Source: Lachnospiraceae bacterium (GTDB lineage: Bacteria; Bacillota; Clostridia; Lachnospirales; Lachnospiraceae). Taken from it: a stretch of DNA of 44,385 nucleotides. The notes beneath the pieces were generated by a model. The model was not told where the DNA came from, did no database searches, and was given only the letters and a program-made list of their open reading frames with translations. The position numbers and the translations under genes were made by a program. The stretch is from contig JAGAQZ010000099.1 of the NCBI GenBank assembly GCA_017622505.1, positions 1 through 44,385 on the forward strand, in the 5' to 3' direction. Positions 21,315-31,316 of this stretch are shown here, piece after piece; the first letter of the stretch is position 1, and each line of letters opens with the position of its first letter.

Positions 21315-22520
21315 TTAACGCAACACATATTGTTTGAAAACTTCACCGCGTTCCTCGAAGTTTTTAAAATATCCGTAGGACGCTGCCGCCGGCGATAAAA
21401 CGCAGGCTTTTCCGCTTTCGGTGATTTGTTTCGCTTCACTCACCGCAAGCTCCAAATCCGGTACATAATGACATTGCGCGCATTCCCCTACCGCGTCATA
21501 GATTCTTTTACCGGAGTCATACATACAAATAAACTTGTATTGTTCGTTCTCTTTTATAAAACGAATCAGCACATCATAATTAATGCCTCTGTCCATACCG
21601 CCGATTAGCACGGTCTGCACATCGGGCACGCTTTTGATTGCACTGATGGTGGCTTCCGGAATGGTAGAAATGGAATCATCATAAAATGCCACTCCGTTCA
21701 CATCACCAATGTGTTCCAATCGGTGCGGAAGTCCCTTAAAGGTCTTCATACTTTTCAGCACCTCAGCCTCATTGCAGCCAAGCAGTTTCACAGCTATGTA
21801 ATGCACAAACTGCGCATTATAAATATTGTGTTCCCCCAACACCTTTAAATCAAACTGCTGCTCACACTGACGCTTCAGTGCAATAATCTGCGCCTTGGTT
21901 TCAATCTCCGGCACATTATCACCCTTGAAGAAATAATCGCCCTCCTTCTGATAACGTGCAACATTGCTCTTGGCACGGAAGTATCTTTCTACCGTCTCAT
22001 AGTAATCTAAGTGTTCCTCATAAAAGTTTAAAAAGATTGCTATGTGCGGTGAAACCTCTGTATGTGCCAACTGATGACAGGACATTTCAAATACCACAAT
22101 AGTATTGTCATCCACTTCTTCAAAATAGTCAAGACAAGGTTGACCGATATTTCCAAGAATAATTACCTTTTTGCCGCTACACTCTTTTAAAACTGTATAT
22201 AACATGGAAGATGTGGTGCTTTTACCCTTCGTTCCCGTGATTCCGATTACGCGGTCACGATATTCCTCCAAAAAGATTTCAGTTTGGGAAAGATACTTTA
22301 AATTTGCCTCATGATAGACAATACCGGGACTCTTTACAATCCAGTCATAATCATCTTCATTGAAACCGTCACGCTTGCCTTCAAAGATTTCCACACTTGC
22401 CGGCTTGCAACATCGTTTCAAAAACTGCTCTGTAGACTGTCCCTCCCGGCCATAGCCCCATATCAGTATTCTTTTACCGTTTAATTTATCAATTATGCTC
22501 ACTGCGTTTACGCCTCTCAT
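21315..22520 (-). CDS. MurD-like UDP-MurNAc-L-Ala:glutamate ligase (probably MurD2 type)
   Basis: This 401-residue Mur ligase has an N-terminal Rossmann-type domain (ILIWGYGREGQSTEQFL), the central ATP motif GITGTKGKSTTSSML (GTKGKST at 96-102), FLNFYEEHLDYY and DDSISTIPEATISAI. The C-terminal domain carries LIGGMDRG. It is shorter than usual MurD (~450). The adjacent gene encodes a MurL-like epimerase. In the MurD2/MurL pathway the ligase adds L-Glu, which MurL then epimerises. I infer that route here, though classical D-Glu addition cannot be excluded. The ATG at 22520 has a weak ribosome binding site. A GTG at 22502, behind AGAGG, is an alternative start. Confidence 0.82.
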   Translation of the reverse strand: MRGVNAVSIIDKLNGKRILIWGYGREGQSTEQFLKRCCKPASVEIFEGKRDGFNEDDYDWIVKSPGIVYHEANLKYLSQTEIFLEEYRDRVIGITGTKGKSTTSSMLYTVLKECSGKKVIILGNIGQPCLDYFEEVDDNTIVVFEMSCHQLAHTEVSPHIAIFLNFYEEHLDYYETVERYFRAKSNVARYQKEGDYFFKGDNVPEIETKAQIIALKRQCEQQFDLKVLGEHNIYNAQFVHYIAVKLLGCNEAEVLKSMKTFKGLPHRLEHIGDVNGVAFYDDSISTIPEATISAIKSVPDVQTVLIGGMDRGINYDVLIRFIKENEQYKFICMYDSGKRIYDAVGECAQCHYVPDLELAVSEAKQITESGKACVLSPAAASYGYFKNFEERGEVFKQYVLR

Positions 22521-22544
22521 GTTTTGCTTTCTGCAAGTTTTTAT

Positions 22545-23867
22545 TTACTGTTTTATACAAGTCCTAAGCATATCTGCATATACGACCGGAAGATTGTTTT
22601 CTTCTTCCCAACCGCTTAAAAGCGTCTCTAATTCATCCTGCTCCTGCAGAATAATATCTTTATAACGTTCGGTTAAAAGACTCTTACCGCCTTTGTTTAT
22701 ATAATCCTTCAGGGATACCAGTACTTCTTTTCTGGTACCGACACATTCAAAAGGCTTATTCTCCTCAATGCCGGTCAATTCACGGAAATATAAGTCAAGG
22801 GACTCTTTTTCCAGAAGATTCTCGCCAAAGATTTCCACTAATTCTTCCTGACTTAAGAAAGGAAGTAAAATAATATACACAAACAAACACTTCGGACATT
22901 CGCAACACCAAATTCCCTGCTTGCTTCCCGCGTTACAGCTTCTGAATACCTGATGGTACTGCTTGCTTCTTGCAAAAAGCATAGCAATTTGGATTTCCAT
23001 CAACGGACGCAAAAGACTGAAATACAGAATCGGCGTATCCACCATGGTTTTAACATACCACATAAAATCCTGCTCGAATTCATAGCTCTTGGAATACTGA
23101 TGATTTACAAAGGAATCCTTCACCGTAGTTTCGTTTGCACTGGTTTCATTGGATAAAACAATATATTTGTTACCGCTTAAATATGCCGAAATAACGGAAG
23201 AAAACGCCACAACCGCTGAGAAGGGAATATGACCGTTTAAATAGCCCAGTTTGTTTAACTCAAGCAGTTCCTTATCCAGCACACGTCTTGCCTCGTAAGT
23301 GCCTTTTTTATAATCGCAGACATCAATTACATTGTGTGTGGTCGAATTACCGTTTACCGCATAAGTGATAATTCCTTCCTCTTTCAAAAGTTCTAAAGAT
23401 ACCACAGAATCCTTGCCACCGCCTACGGACACCAGACAACCGCTGTATGCCTTATTGTCCTTCAACGGACGAATCAGTGCTTCCTTGCACTGAATATGCA
23501 CAAGGTCTTCCTGCTCTACTACAATACCGTTTCGATACATAAATTCACCAAGACCATTGTAGTAAAGTTTCTCCCACCACGCACACTGTTCCTTGGACAA
23601 TTCACCACATTCAATCACAAGGTTCGGCGAGCAGGCGCACTTCCAATAACTGATGGTCTCCACCATACCCAGGTTAAAGAATAAGCGATTCAGAATTTCC
23701 TCATCTGCTTCTTCCAAAGCCGGAAACTCCCAGCTTGATTTAAAATCCCTAAGCCCCGGAATACTGAAATGATACTCCACGCGGTAGGAACTTTCCTTAC
23801 GCTCCACAACATAATCTTTATATATAAAAGTACTGTACTCTTTTCTTAAATTTTCAAAAGTAAACAA
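22545..23867 (-). CDS. murL: MurL-like UDP-MurNAc-L-Ala-L-Glu epimerase
   Basis: The start is TTG at 23867, nine bases after AGGAGG. The 440 residues contain a PP-loop-like ATP motif SVGGGKDSVVS (149-154 GGGKDS), SNETSANE, VNHQYSKSYEFE and a Cys cluster FRSCN...WCCECPKC (~308-326). These match MurL, first described in Xanthomonas, which epimerises the terminal L-Glu of UDP-MurNAc-L-Ala-L-Glu in an ATP-dependent reaction. The gene lies 24 bp upstream of the MurD-like ligase, the expected pairing. The call rests on motif recognition and gene order. A different PP-loop enzyme is possible but less likely. Confidence 0.8.
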   Translation of the reverse strand: MFTFENLRKEYSTFIYKDYVVERKESSYRVEYHFSIPGLRDFKSSWEFPALEEADEEILNRLFFNLGMVETISYWKCACSPNLVIECGELSKEQCAWWEKLYYNGLGEFMYRNGIVVEQEDLVHIQCKEALIRPLKDNKAYSGCLVSVGGGKDSVVSLELLKEEGIITYAVNGNSTTHNVIDVCDYKKGTYEARRVLDKELLELNKLGYLNGHIPFSAVVAFSSVISAYLSGNKYIVLSNETSANETTVKDSFVNHQYSKSYEFEQDFMWYVKTMVDTPILYFSLLRPLMEIQIAMLFARSKQYHQVFRSCNAGSKQGIWCCECPKCLFVYIILLPFLSQEELVEIFGENLLEKESLDLYFRELTGIEENKPFECVGTRKEVLVSLKDYINKGGKSLLTERYKDIILQEQDELETLLSGWEEENNLPVVYADMLRTCIKQ

Positions 23868-23935
23868 ATCTGCCTACCTCCTTACTCTTAACACACCTAT
23901 TATAATCACTCTTCTTAACAAACTCAATCTTTTTC

Positions 23936-25074
23936 CTATCTTCCGCACAATTCAGGATGTTTTTTCTTTATTTCCGCTTTATCCTGATACATAAGTTCAT
24001 CCGCCTGATTATATATATCCATATAATCCTTTGAATACTCTCCGGAAGCACACCCCATAGCAATACTTAAAATAATCGGACTGTCTTTGTACTCTTCGCA
24101 GGCCTTACGCACTTCCTTCATATCATCTTCCATTACGCCATCTTTGAAAGATAAATAGATGGCCACAAACTCATCCCCGCCCACGCGATATACATCATGT
24201 GCATGATTCATTTTATCATTTAAAATACCCGCGGCTGCACGAAGCAATTTATCGCCTTCAATATGTCCGAACTTATCATTAATTACCTTTAACCCATTCA
24301 TATCGCAAACAACAAATCCGACCTTTACTTTCTTATTACTGTATTTTTTTCTATCTGTTCCAATTGCATTTTATAACCGTTTTTGTTTTTGATTCCCGTT
24401 GCTGCATCCCAATATACCTGCTCTCTGTATTCTTTCGCAGGATTATTAAATGTTGCGAACAAGCCCAGACACACAAAAGTAATTGCAGCACTCGTCATAA
24501 GAAGTTCCGGAATCAACGCCTGAATCACTATGACAAGAATCATCATTCCGGTCATCGGATAAAGCGTTAATTTCTTTTTGCGTTCTAATTTCTTATGATT
24601 ACATACCACCAACACAAAACAGATTAGACAATATACCACAAACGCACCATAGCCTACGAAAACCAGCGGTCCGTAACTGTAATTGGTTCCGTTGCCCTCC
24701 ACGTATTCCACAGGCAGAAATAATGCAGACACCGCAAAAACAAAGGCAGGAATATATTTAAATATTCTTGCTATTTTTTGCACTTTCTTAGATGCCGTCA
24801 TTAAAACAATATATTCATAGAATGCCATAGTGAATGCAATACTGAACGCATAAAAAAGAATATGCAGCATGCTGTTTACCACAGGCGGTACAACCTCCAA
24901 ATTATTAACAGTAATTACCGTAATAATATCAAACACCACATGTGCCAATGAATAAATTAATATTCTAAAAAAGGTATTATGCTCTGTCTTTATTTTATAA
25001 ACTGCGGTATAACATAATATAAACGTAATAACCACCAGACACACAAACTCTTCCCTTAATATGAGTAGCGACAT
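23936..25074 (-). pseudogene. Membrane GGDEF protein gene split by a frameshift
   Basis: Frame one (24325-25074, 249 residues) encodes about six or seven membrane segments and the opening of a GGDEF domain (YWDAATGIKNKNGYKMQLEQ), then hits TAA at 24325-24327. The next frame continues at once with KVGFVVCDMNGLKVIND, an intact VGGDEFVAIY and the end of the domain (to 23936). One missing base near 24325-24334, in AATAAGAAAGTAAAGG, explains the break. Restored, it would be a ~380-residue diguanylate cyclase that makes c-di-GMP. The second half has no ribosome binding site at its ATG (24301). This may be a true null allele, a phase-variable site or a sequencing error. AAGGAGA precedes the first ATG. 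Confidence 0.85.
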
Positions 25075-25107
25075 AAATATCTCCTTTTCATTTATCCGAT
25101 AGTACCT

Positions 25108-26490
25108 TTACTTCGTAAAGTACTCCCTCACCAATTTAAATACAGTCCCCGACAGCAACAATACCGCAATCAGGTTAGGGATTACCATCAATCCGTTAAA
25201 AGTCTCCGCAATGCTCCATACAAGTCCCAAATCTACTGTAGCACCCACAACAGCTACCATTGAATAAATCACCATAAAAGGTTTGACAATCTTAGAGGAA
25301 AAAATATATTCTGCACATCTTGCGCCGTAAAGTCCCCAGCCGATAATGGTGGAAAATGCAAAGCAGCACATAGCCACTGCCGTAAAAATCGATACCCAAT
25401 TACCATATGTAGATGTAAATCCGCTAATGGTAAGTTCCGCACCGGCCGCATCACCGAACGCAACCGATGTGCCACTGCAAAGAATAACCAATGCAGTTAA
25501 TGTACAAATAACAATGGTATCCGCAAACACTTCAAAAATACCAAAGAACCCCTGCTCCACAGGTTTACCTGTATCTGCACAGGCATGGGCAATGGAACCG
25601 GTACCAAGACCTGCTTCATTGGAGAAAATACCTCTGGACACGCCTTTGGTCATACTGGTAAAGAAGCTTCCTACCACACCGCCGGTAACTGCCGCCGGAT
25701 GAAAAGCACCATAAAAAATATCTGCAAATACGCCGGGAACATCTTTGATATTAAAAATTACAACACCCAGTGCCAACAAAATATAGAAAACTGCCATAAA
25801 CGGGACCAGTTTCTCCGTCACTTTACCGATTCTCTTGATGCCGCCCAACAGAACACAAACAACCAGAATCATAATCACAATACCGATAATCCAATTGCTG
25901 ATTGTTACACCCTCTGCCGGAATAAGGTTATAATTAAGAAGTGCCGAATTCACCGCAGTCGCGATGGTATTCACCTGTGTAGCGTTACCTGTACCGAACA
26001 CGGTAAAAATACCAAAAACCGAAAATAACACAGCAAGCCAGTGCCACTTTTTACCCAACCCGTTCTTAATATAGTACATCGGTCCGCCTACATATTCACC
26101 TTTTTCATTTTTTTCTCTGAAATGCACTGCCAGAACCACTTCCGAAAACTTAGTGCACATACCGAGAAAAGCAGAAACCCACATCCAAAAGACTGCACCC
26201 GGACCACCGATTGCTATGGCACCTGCCACACCTGCAATATTACCGGTACCAACCGTTGCAGAAAGTGCCGTGCATACAGCCTGAAACGGCGTCATAGCCC
26301 CGTGTTTTGCTTCTTTTTTTTCAAAAACCTTACCGATAGTCTTTTTCATTGCCAAAGGGAACTTTCGTATCTGTATAAAACCGGTTCGGATACTTAAATA
26401 CAATCCGACTCCGATAATACAAATAATCGCCGGAATCCCCCACACGAAATTATTCACTGCCGCATTTACATTTTCAATTACTGCTAACAT
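25108..26490 (-). CDS. AGCS-family amino acid:sodium symporter
   Basis: This 460-residue polytopic protein has around eleven membrane spans. It carries the alanine/glycine:cation symporter signatures TALSATVGTGNIAGVAGAIAI, EYVGGPMYYIKNGLGKKW, FGTGNATQVNTIA and FSNEAGLGTGSIAHA. The family imports Ala, Gly or Gln with Na+. The substrate cannot be assigned. AAAGGAAT precedes the ATG. It is 33 bp upstream of the split GGDEF gene and probably co-transcribed with it. Confidence 0.92.
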   Translation of the reverse strand: MLAVIENVNAAVNNFVWGIPAIICIIGVGLYLSIRTGFIQIRKFPLAMKKTIGKVFEKKEAKHGAMTPFQAVCTALSATVGTGNIAGVAGAIAIGGPGAVFWMWVSAFLGMCTKFSEVVLAVHFREKNEKGEYVGGPMYYIKNGLGKKWHWLAVLFSVFGIFTVFGTGNATQVNTIATAVNSALLNYNLIPAEGVTISNWIIGIVIMILVVCVLLGGIKRIGKVTEKLVPFMAVFYILLALGVVIFNIKDVPGVFADIFYGAFHPAAVTGGVVGSFFTSMTKGVSRGIFSNEAGLGTGSIAHACADTGKPVEQGFFGIFEVFADTIVICTLTALVILCSGTSVAFGDAAGAELTISGFTSTYGNWVSIFTAVAMCCFAFSTIIGWGLYGARCAEYIFSSKIVKPFMVIYSMVAVVGATVDLGLVWSIAETFNGLMVIPNLIAVLLLSGTVFKLVREYFTK

Positions 26491-26590
26491 ATATTCCTTT
26501 ATTCCGTTCTCTGTTTTCTAATTCTATTCTTTACATACTTGTATATATTTGCGTTTTGCCCGCATATACGAAACTTTTCTTTTCTTCAGA

Positions 26591-27706
26591 CTACTCAAAC
26601 TTTGTTGCCACCTGCTTAAGCAATTCCCGGATATTTAAATGTTGTGGACAGGATGCCTCACACATACCGCACTCAATACAGTCTGACGCCTTACCTTTTT
26701 CGGCAGTATGCATATTGTAGTGCCACTCACCGTTCCATCCCACATATCTGCTTAAACAATTCATATCCGAGAACAAGTCCGGAATGGATATATTCATAGG
26801 ACAGCCGTCAATACAGTACTTGCAGAAAGTACAGGGAATTAAATCTTGCGCTTTAAAAATATCACAAACCTTCCAAACCGCCGCAAATTCCTTCTCATTC
26901 AACGGCTTAAAATCCGCCATAAAGCTTAAATTATCTTCCATCTGTGCCATATCACTCATACCGGAAAGCACCATCATAATCTGATCGAAACTTGCCGCAA
27001 AACGAAGGGCATAACTTGCATTACTACCACCTTTTAATTTATCCAAAACAGCCTGAGCCGTATCGGGAAGATTTACAAGATTTCCACCCTTTACAGGCTC
27101 CATTACAATCACGGGCTTGTTGTGTTTTACGCATACATCATAACACTTCCTGCTTTCCACTCCCGGGTCATCATAATCCGCATAATTAAACTGAATCTGC
27201 ACCACATCAATTTGCGGATATTCTGTTAAAATACGGTCCAGTACTTCCGCCTTATCGTGAAATGACAACCCCACATTTTTTACACGTCCCTGCTCTTTTA
27301 ATTCAAAGGAAGTTTCATACGCACGACACTTTTTATAATGTTCAAATAACTCCGCATTCTGGGCATGCATCAGATAAAAATCAAAATAATCCACGCCACA
27401 TGCTTCAAGCTGTGCTTCAAAGCATGGAAGAATATCTTCTTGCGTTTTAAAATAATTTGATGTCAGCTTGTTTGCTATTATGTAGTCTTCCCTTGGATAT
27501 CTTTTCACAAGAGACTCTCGCAAGGCTATTTCGCTTTTTCCTCCGATATATCCGTGGGCCGTATCAAAATAATTAAAACCGGCCTCCATAAAAGCATCCA
27601 CCATCTTAATGGTTTCTTCGCAATTCACGTCTTCGCCGTTCATAGGCAAGCGCATAAACCCGAATCCGAAATTTTTCTTGACATTATCATAAAATCGATT
27701 AGACAT
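26591..27706 (-). CDS. Aldo/keto reductase with C-terminal 4Fe-4S ferredoxin domain
   Basis: The start at 27706 (MSNRFYDN), behind GGGAGG, is better than the in-frame start at 27757. The 371-residue protein has the aldo/keto reductase barrel with FGFMRLPM, the Asp/Tyr pair in YFDTAHGYIGG, Lys in IANKL and His in YLMHAQ. A C-terminal ferredoxin-like tail has two Cys clusters, CTFCKYCIDGCP and CIECGMCEASCP (two 4Fe-4S sites). Such proteins are common in Clostridia. The substrate is unknown, and electrons may pass to or from ferredoxin. Confidence 0.92.
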   Translation of the reverse strand: MSNRFYDNVKKNFGFGFMRLPMNGEDVNCEETIKMVDAFMEAGFNYFDTAHGYIGGKSEIALRESLVKRYPREDYIIANKLTSNYFKTQEDILPCFEAQLEACGVDYFDFYLMHAQNAELFEHYKKCRAYETSFELKEQGRVKNVGLSFHDKAEVLDRILTEYPQIDVVQIQFNYADYDDPGVESRKCYDVCVKHNKPVIVMEPVKGGNLVNLPDTAQAVLDKLKGGSNASYALRFAASFDQIMMVLSGMSDMAQMEDNLSFMADFKPLNEKEFAAVWKVCDIFKAQDLIPCTFCKYCIDGCPMNISIPDLFSDMNCLSRYVGWNGEWHYNMHTAEKGKASDCIECGMCEASCPQHLNIRELLKQVATKFE

Positions 27707-27881
27707 ATAACCTCCCATAAATGCTTTCTCACGCGATATTCCTAAGCCGCAATGCATTTATAACTCATCATACCGCACTATACACCAGTAAATATTATAT
27801 CAAATTTTTTTACAACTGTATACCCAATATCGTAACGGCATAGCCCTGTTTTCTTTATCACCTCACTTCGTTCATTACGAA

Positions 27882-27906
27882 ATATCCGGCTCCCTTTTAC
27901 GGATAT
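27882..27906 (+). other. 7-bp inverted repeat upstream of trkA
   Basis: ATATCCG (27882-27888) and CGGATAT (27900-27906) flank 11 bases and are followed by CATTATTTTTC. It could be a weak terminator or a regulatory repeat before the trkA promoter. No c-di-AMP riboswitch pattern was recognised. Confidence 0.35.
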
Positions 27907-27937
27907 CATTATTTTTCTTTTCTTTTATTGCAAAGTA

Positions 27938-27946
27938 TGTTATATT
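27938..27946 (+). promoter_or_regulatory. Extended -10 promoter of trkA-trkH
   Basis: TGTTATATT (27938-27946) is a TGn-extended -10, 47 bp upstream of the trkA start. The -35 is poor. Confidence 0.5.
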
Positions 27947-27992
27947 CACTTTGATTGGTTATCTTAAATCATTATATATTGAGAGGCATGTT

Positions 27993-29381
27993 ATGTTTGG
28001 CGATAATTCAAGCAAAAAAGAAAAAATGAATATTATTATTGTCGGTTGCGGCCGTGTTGGCTCTACCATCGTGGAACAGCTTAGCAAAGAAGGCAATAAT
28101 ATAACCATTATTGATAAGGATTCCGAAGTAATTGAAACACTCACAAATCTCTATGATGTTATGGGTGTTGTGGGAAACGGCGCTACCTACAGTGTACAGA
28201 TGGAAGCAGGCATCGAAAATACGGATCTTTTCATTGCGGTTACGGAATCCGACGAATTAAACTTACTCTGCTGTACGGTTGCAAAACGTGTCAGCAACTG
28301 CTCTGCCATTGCGAGAGTCCGCACACCGGAATACAGTAAAGAAGCCGCTTATTTGAAAGAAAAGTTAGGCCTTGCCATGATTATCAATCCCGACTTGGAA
28401 GCTTCCAGGGAAATTGCAAGAATCCTGGCGCTACCCTCTGCATTGGAAGTAAACTCCTTTGCACACGGGCAGGCAGAATTGATTAAATATAAAGTTCCCT
28501 CCGAAAGTATGTTAGATAACTTGGCAATTATGAATATTGGCAAAGTTGTATCCCAGCAGGTCCTCATTTGTGCCATTGAACGCGATGGTGAAGTATATAT
28601 TCCCTCCGGAAATTTTATTATCAAAGAAGGCGATATTATTACCTTTGTTGCCACAAGAAAGCAGGCCCGCAAGTTCTTCCTTTCTCTCGGTTCCAAGGTA
28701 AAACACGTCCGCGACTGTATGATCATCGGCGGCGGTAAAACAACTCACTATCTTGCAGACCAGCTGTTGCATGCCGGTATTAATGTTAAAATCATTGAAA
28801 AGAAGAAAAAACGTTGCCAGGAATTAAGCACCTTACTTCCCAAAGCAATTATTATCAATGGCGACGGAACGGACGAAGAACTGTTAAGGGAAGAAGGAAT
28901 TGAGACCATTGAATCTTTTGTACCTTTAACCGGTATTGATGAAGAAAACATTATGCTAACCTTGTACGCAAGACAGGTATCTCCGGCCAAAGTAATTACA
29001 AAGATTAATCATATTAATTTTAAGAATGTAGTGAATAATTTGGATTTAGGCAGTGTAATTTATCCCAGATACTTAACTTCTGAAGCAATTGTGGCCTACG
29101 CCCGCGCGAAAAAAGACTCTTTAGGCAGTAATATCGAAACCTTATATCACTTGTTTGATTCCCGCGTGGAAGCTATTGAATTCCTGGTACGTCCCGATTC
29201 CAGAGTAATCAATGTTCCGTTAATGGAACTTGCGCTAAAAAAGAATTTGTTAATTGCCTTTATCAATCGTAACGGCTCCATCATTATCCCCAGCGGTCAG
29301 GATTGTATTCACCCCGGTGATACGGTAATGATAGTAACTACCCACACAGGCTTTAACGATATTGAAGATATCTTGGAGTAG
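27993..29381 (+). CDS. trkA: Trk/Ktr potassium uptake regulatory subunit TrkA
   Basis: The start at 27993 (MFGDNSS), six bases after GAGAGG, is preferred over the upstream in-frame 27951 and the downstream 28026. The 462 residues form two RCK halves. Each has a nucleotide-binding Rossmann domain (IIIVGCGRVGSTIVEQL near residue 13, CMIIGGGKTTHYLADQL near 228) and a TrkA_C domain. It gates TrkH in response to nucleotides. It is co-transcribed with trkH, 16 bp downstream. Confidence 0.93.
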   Translation: MFGDNSSKKEKMNIIIVGCGRVGSTIVEQLSKEGNNITIIDKDSEVIETLTNLYDVMGVVGNGATYSVQMEAGIENTDLFIAVTESDELNLLCCTVAKRVSNCSAIARVRTPEYSKEAAYLKEKLGLAMIINPDLEASREIARILALPSALEVNSFAHGQAELIKYKVPSESMLDNLAIMNIGKVVSQQVLICAIERDGEVYIPSGNFIIKEGDIITFVATRKQARKFFLSLGSKVKHVRDCMIIGGGKTTHYLADQLLHAGINVKIIEKKKKRCQELSTLLPKAIIINGDGTDEELLREEGIETIESFVPLTGIDEENIMLTLYARQVSPAKVITKINHINFKNVVNNLDLGSVIYPRYLTSEAIVAYARAKKDSLGSNIETLYHLFDSRVEAIEFLVRPDSRVINVPLMELALKKNLLIAFINRNGSIIIPSGQDCIHPGDTVMIVTTHTGFNDIEDILE

Positions 29382-29397
29382 GAGGATATTGATTGCT

Positions 29398-30855
29398 ATG
29401 AATTTTTCAATTATCCGTTATATTTTAGGTTGGATTCTTAAAATCGAAGGTGCTTTTATGCTTCTTCCCTGTTTAACCGCTTTGATTTACAAAGAAAAAC
29501 AAGGTTTCATATATTTAGCAGTTGCTGCTGTTTGCGTATTGCTTGGACAATTGATGTCTTTTCGCAAACCTCAAAGTAATGTATTTTACCTGAAAGAAGG
29601 TTGTGTGGCAACTTCCTTAAGTTGGATTTTTATGAGTATTTTTGGTTGTCTCCCTTTTGTATTTACCGGAGAAATCCCTTCTTTTACAGATGCATTATTT
29701 GAAACCATTTCCGGTTTCACCACAACCGGTGCCAGTATTTTAAGTGAAGTAGAATATCTGTCGCATTGTTCAACCTTATGGCGTTGTTTTACTCACTGGA
29801 TTGGCGGTATGGGTGTATTGGTTTTCTTGTTGGCCATTATTCCCATGAGTGGAGGTTCACATATTAACCTGATGCGCGCAGAATCTCCCGGACCTTCCGT
29901 TGGCAAAATTGTTCCGAAAATTAAATATACAGCGCGAATTCTTTATTTGATTTATATCGCACTGACCCTTCTGCAATTTGTACTTCTGCTGTTTGGCAAA
30001 ATGCCTGTTTTTGAAGCTTTAAACACTGCCTTTGCAACCGCAGGTACCGGTGGTTTCGGTATTAAAAATGACAGTTTTACCAGTTTTTCGCCGTATTTAC
30101 AGTGGGTTACAGCAATTTTTATGCTCTTGTTCGGCATCAATTTTAATGTGTATTATCTGATTCTTTTAGGGAAATTTAAAAAGGCTCTTTTCAATGAAGA
30201 AGTAAGATGGTTCTTCATTATGGTAATAGCTGCAATCGGAATCATTACCATTAATATTTATGAAACTTCCGGCAGTTTTTTCAAAGCCCTCACCGATGCA
30301 ACCTTCCAGGTCTCATCCCTGGTATCATCTACCGGTTTTGCTTCTGCAAACTTTGATGCCTGGCCTGCAATTTGTCGTACGGTTCTGGTACTAATTATGT
30401 TTGTGGGTGCCTGCGCCGGCAGTACCGGCGGCGGCTTGAAAGTTTCCCGCTTTATTATTGCCGCTAAATCGGTATTAAAAGAATGTTATTCTTACATTCA
30501 CCCCAAAAGCATCCGTAAGATACATTTGGACGGCAAAGAAGTGGGAGACGAAACCGTTCGTTCCGTGGCGGTTTATGTGTTAACATTTTTATTGATTTAT
30601 GCACTTTCAATGATTGCAATTTCCTTTGACGGACAAAGTTTTACCACGAATTTTACAGCTATTATTGCCTGCATTAACAATATTGGGCCCGGATTGGATG
30701 CCGTTGGTCCCACCTGCAATTTCGGATTCTTTTCAAACTTCTCCAAATATGTGCTGATGTTTGATATGATTGCAGGACGTCTGGAATTATTCCCGCTTTT
30801 AATTTTATTCCATCCGGGAACTTGGGAGGGAGTCTTCCGCAAGAAAGTGAAATAA
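29398..30855 (+). CDS. trkH: Trk/Ktr potassium uptake membrane subunit TrkH
   Basis: This is a polytopic 485-residue protein with the four selectivity-filter-like P-loops of the TrkH/KtrB superfamily: TTGAS, GTGGFG, SSTGFA and AGSTGGG. It imports K+ together with TrkA. ATG 29398 is 12 bases after GGAGG. An earlier start within trkA (29362) is less likely. The bidirectional terminator at 30872-30908 follows. Confidence 0.93.
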   Translation: MNFSIIRYILGWILKIEGAFMLLPCLTALIYKEKQGFIYLAVAAVCVLLGQLMSFRKPQSNVFYLKEGCVATSLSWIFMSIFGCLPFVFTGEIPSFTDALFETISGFTTTGASILSEVEYLSHCSTLWRCFTHWIGGMGVLVFLLAIIPMSGGSHINLMRAESPGPSVGKIVPKIKYTARILYLIYIALTLLQFVLLLFGKMPVFEALNTAFATAGTGGFGIKNDSFTSFSPYLQWVTAIFMLLFGINFNVYYLILLGKFKKALFNEEVRWFFIMVIAAIGIITINIYETSGSFFKALTDATFQVSSLVSSTGFASANFDAWPAICRTVLVLIMFVGACAGSTGGGLKVSRFIIAAKSVLKECYSYIHPKSIRKIHLDGKEVGDETVRSVAVYVLTFLLIYALSMIAISFDGQSFTTNFTAIIACINNIGPGLDAVGPTCNFGFFSNFSKYVLMFDMIAGRLELFPLLILFHPGTWEGVFRKKVK

Positions 30856-30871
30856 GTATATTAAAATTTTA

Positions 30872-30908
30872 AAAAACCTGTGTCAGATTAGTTCCGGCAC
30901 AGGTTTTT
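30872..30908. terminator. Bidirectional terminator between trkH and the XrtG operon
   Basis: AAAAACCTGTG (30872-30882) pairs with CACAGGTTTTT (30898-30908), an 11-bp perfect stem with A and T runs on either side. It separates the convergent trkA-trkH and XrtG transcripts. Confidence 0.88.
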
Positions 30909-30938
30909 GTAATATTCATTTTTAAGTTATCGCTATCA

Positions 30939-31316
30939 TTATAAAATATATGATCGGCTTGGTGTTTCACTAATTTCCATCTGAAGTAACTCCCAATTCA
31001 TCAGTTCCATCTTCTGTCGAATAATCTCCTTAAAATGCTCTCCTATATTCTCCAAAGTCGGCACTTTTTGATTAAAGGGTTCTACCTCATTTAAACATAT
31101 ATTCTGATAAGGCTTTAACACTTCATTAATTAAAGCTTCTATTTCATGGAACATAACAAAATCACCATTCTTATTTTTTAACTCTACCGCAAACTCCCAC
31201 GTATGGGGATGAATCATCCCTGGTGTGCCGGCAGGTGTATAAATAAAATGATTTGCATCCAAATAGAACTTATATCGATAGACTCTGTATTTTATCGGCT
31301 TATAGATTTCACTCAT
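30939..31316 (-). CDS. 6-pyruvoyl-tetrahydropterin-synthase-like protein, XrtG-associated
   Basis: These 125 residues have the PTPS/QueD fold signature. His23 (DANHF) plus His36 and His38 (IHPHTW) match the zinc triad. ENIGEHFKEII follows, and the C-terminal ISETPSRSYI carries Glu117. The Cys that lies four residues before the HxH in QueD/PTPS catalysis is absent (AGTPGMIHPH). The gene overlaps the GT2 gene by 8 bp and is the last gene of the XrtG operon. It may bind a pterin or zinc, or be a structural partner. The activity is unknown. Confidence 0.78.
   Translation of the reverse strand: MSEIYKPIKYRVYRYKFYLDANHFIYTPAGTPGMIHPHTWEFAVELKNKNGDFVMFHEIEALINEVLKPYQNICLNEVEPFNQKVPTLENIGEHFKEIIRQKMELMNWELLQMEISETPSRSYIL

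Noticed and set aside
27758..27992. Possible c-di-AMP (ydaO) riboswitch before trkA.
   Set aside because: The conserved riboswitch segments were not found. Only a short inverted repeat and an extended -10 are seen.
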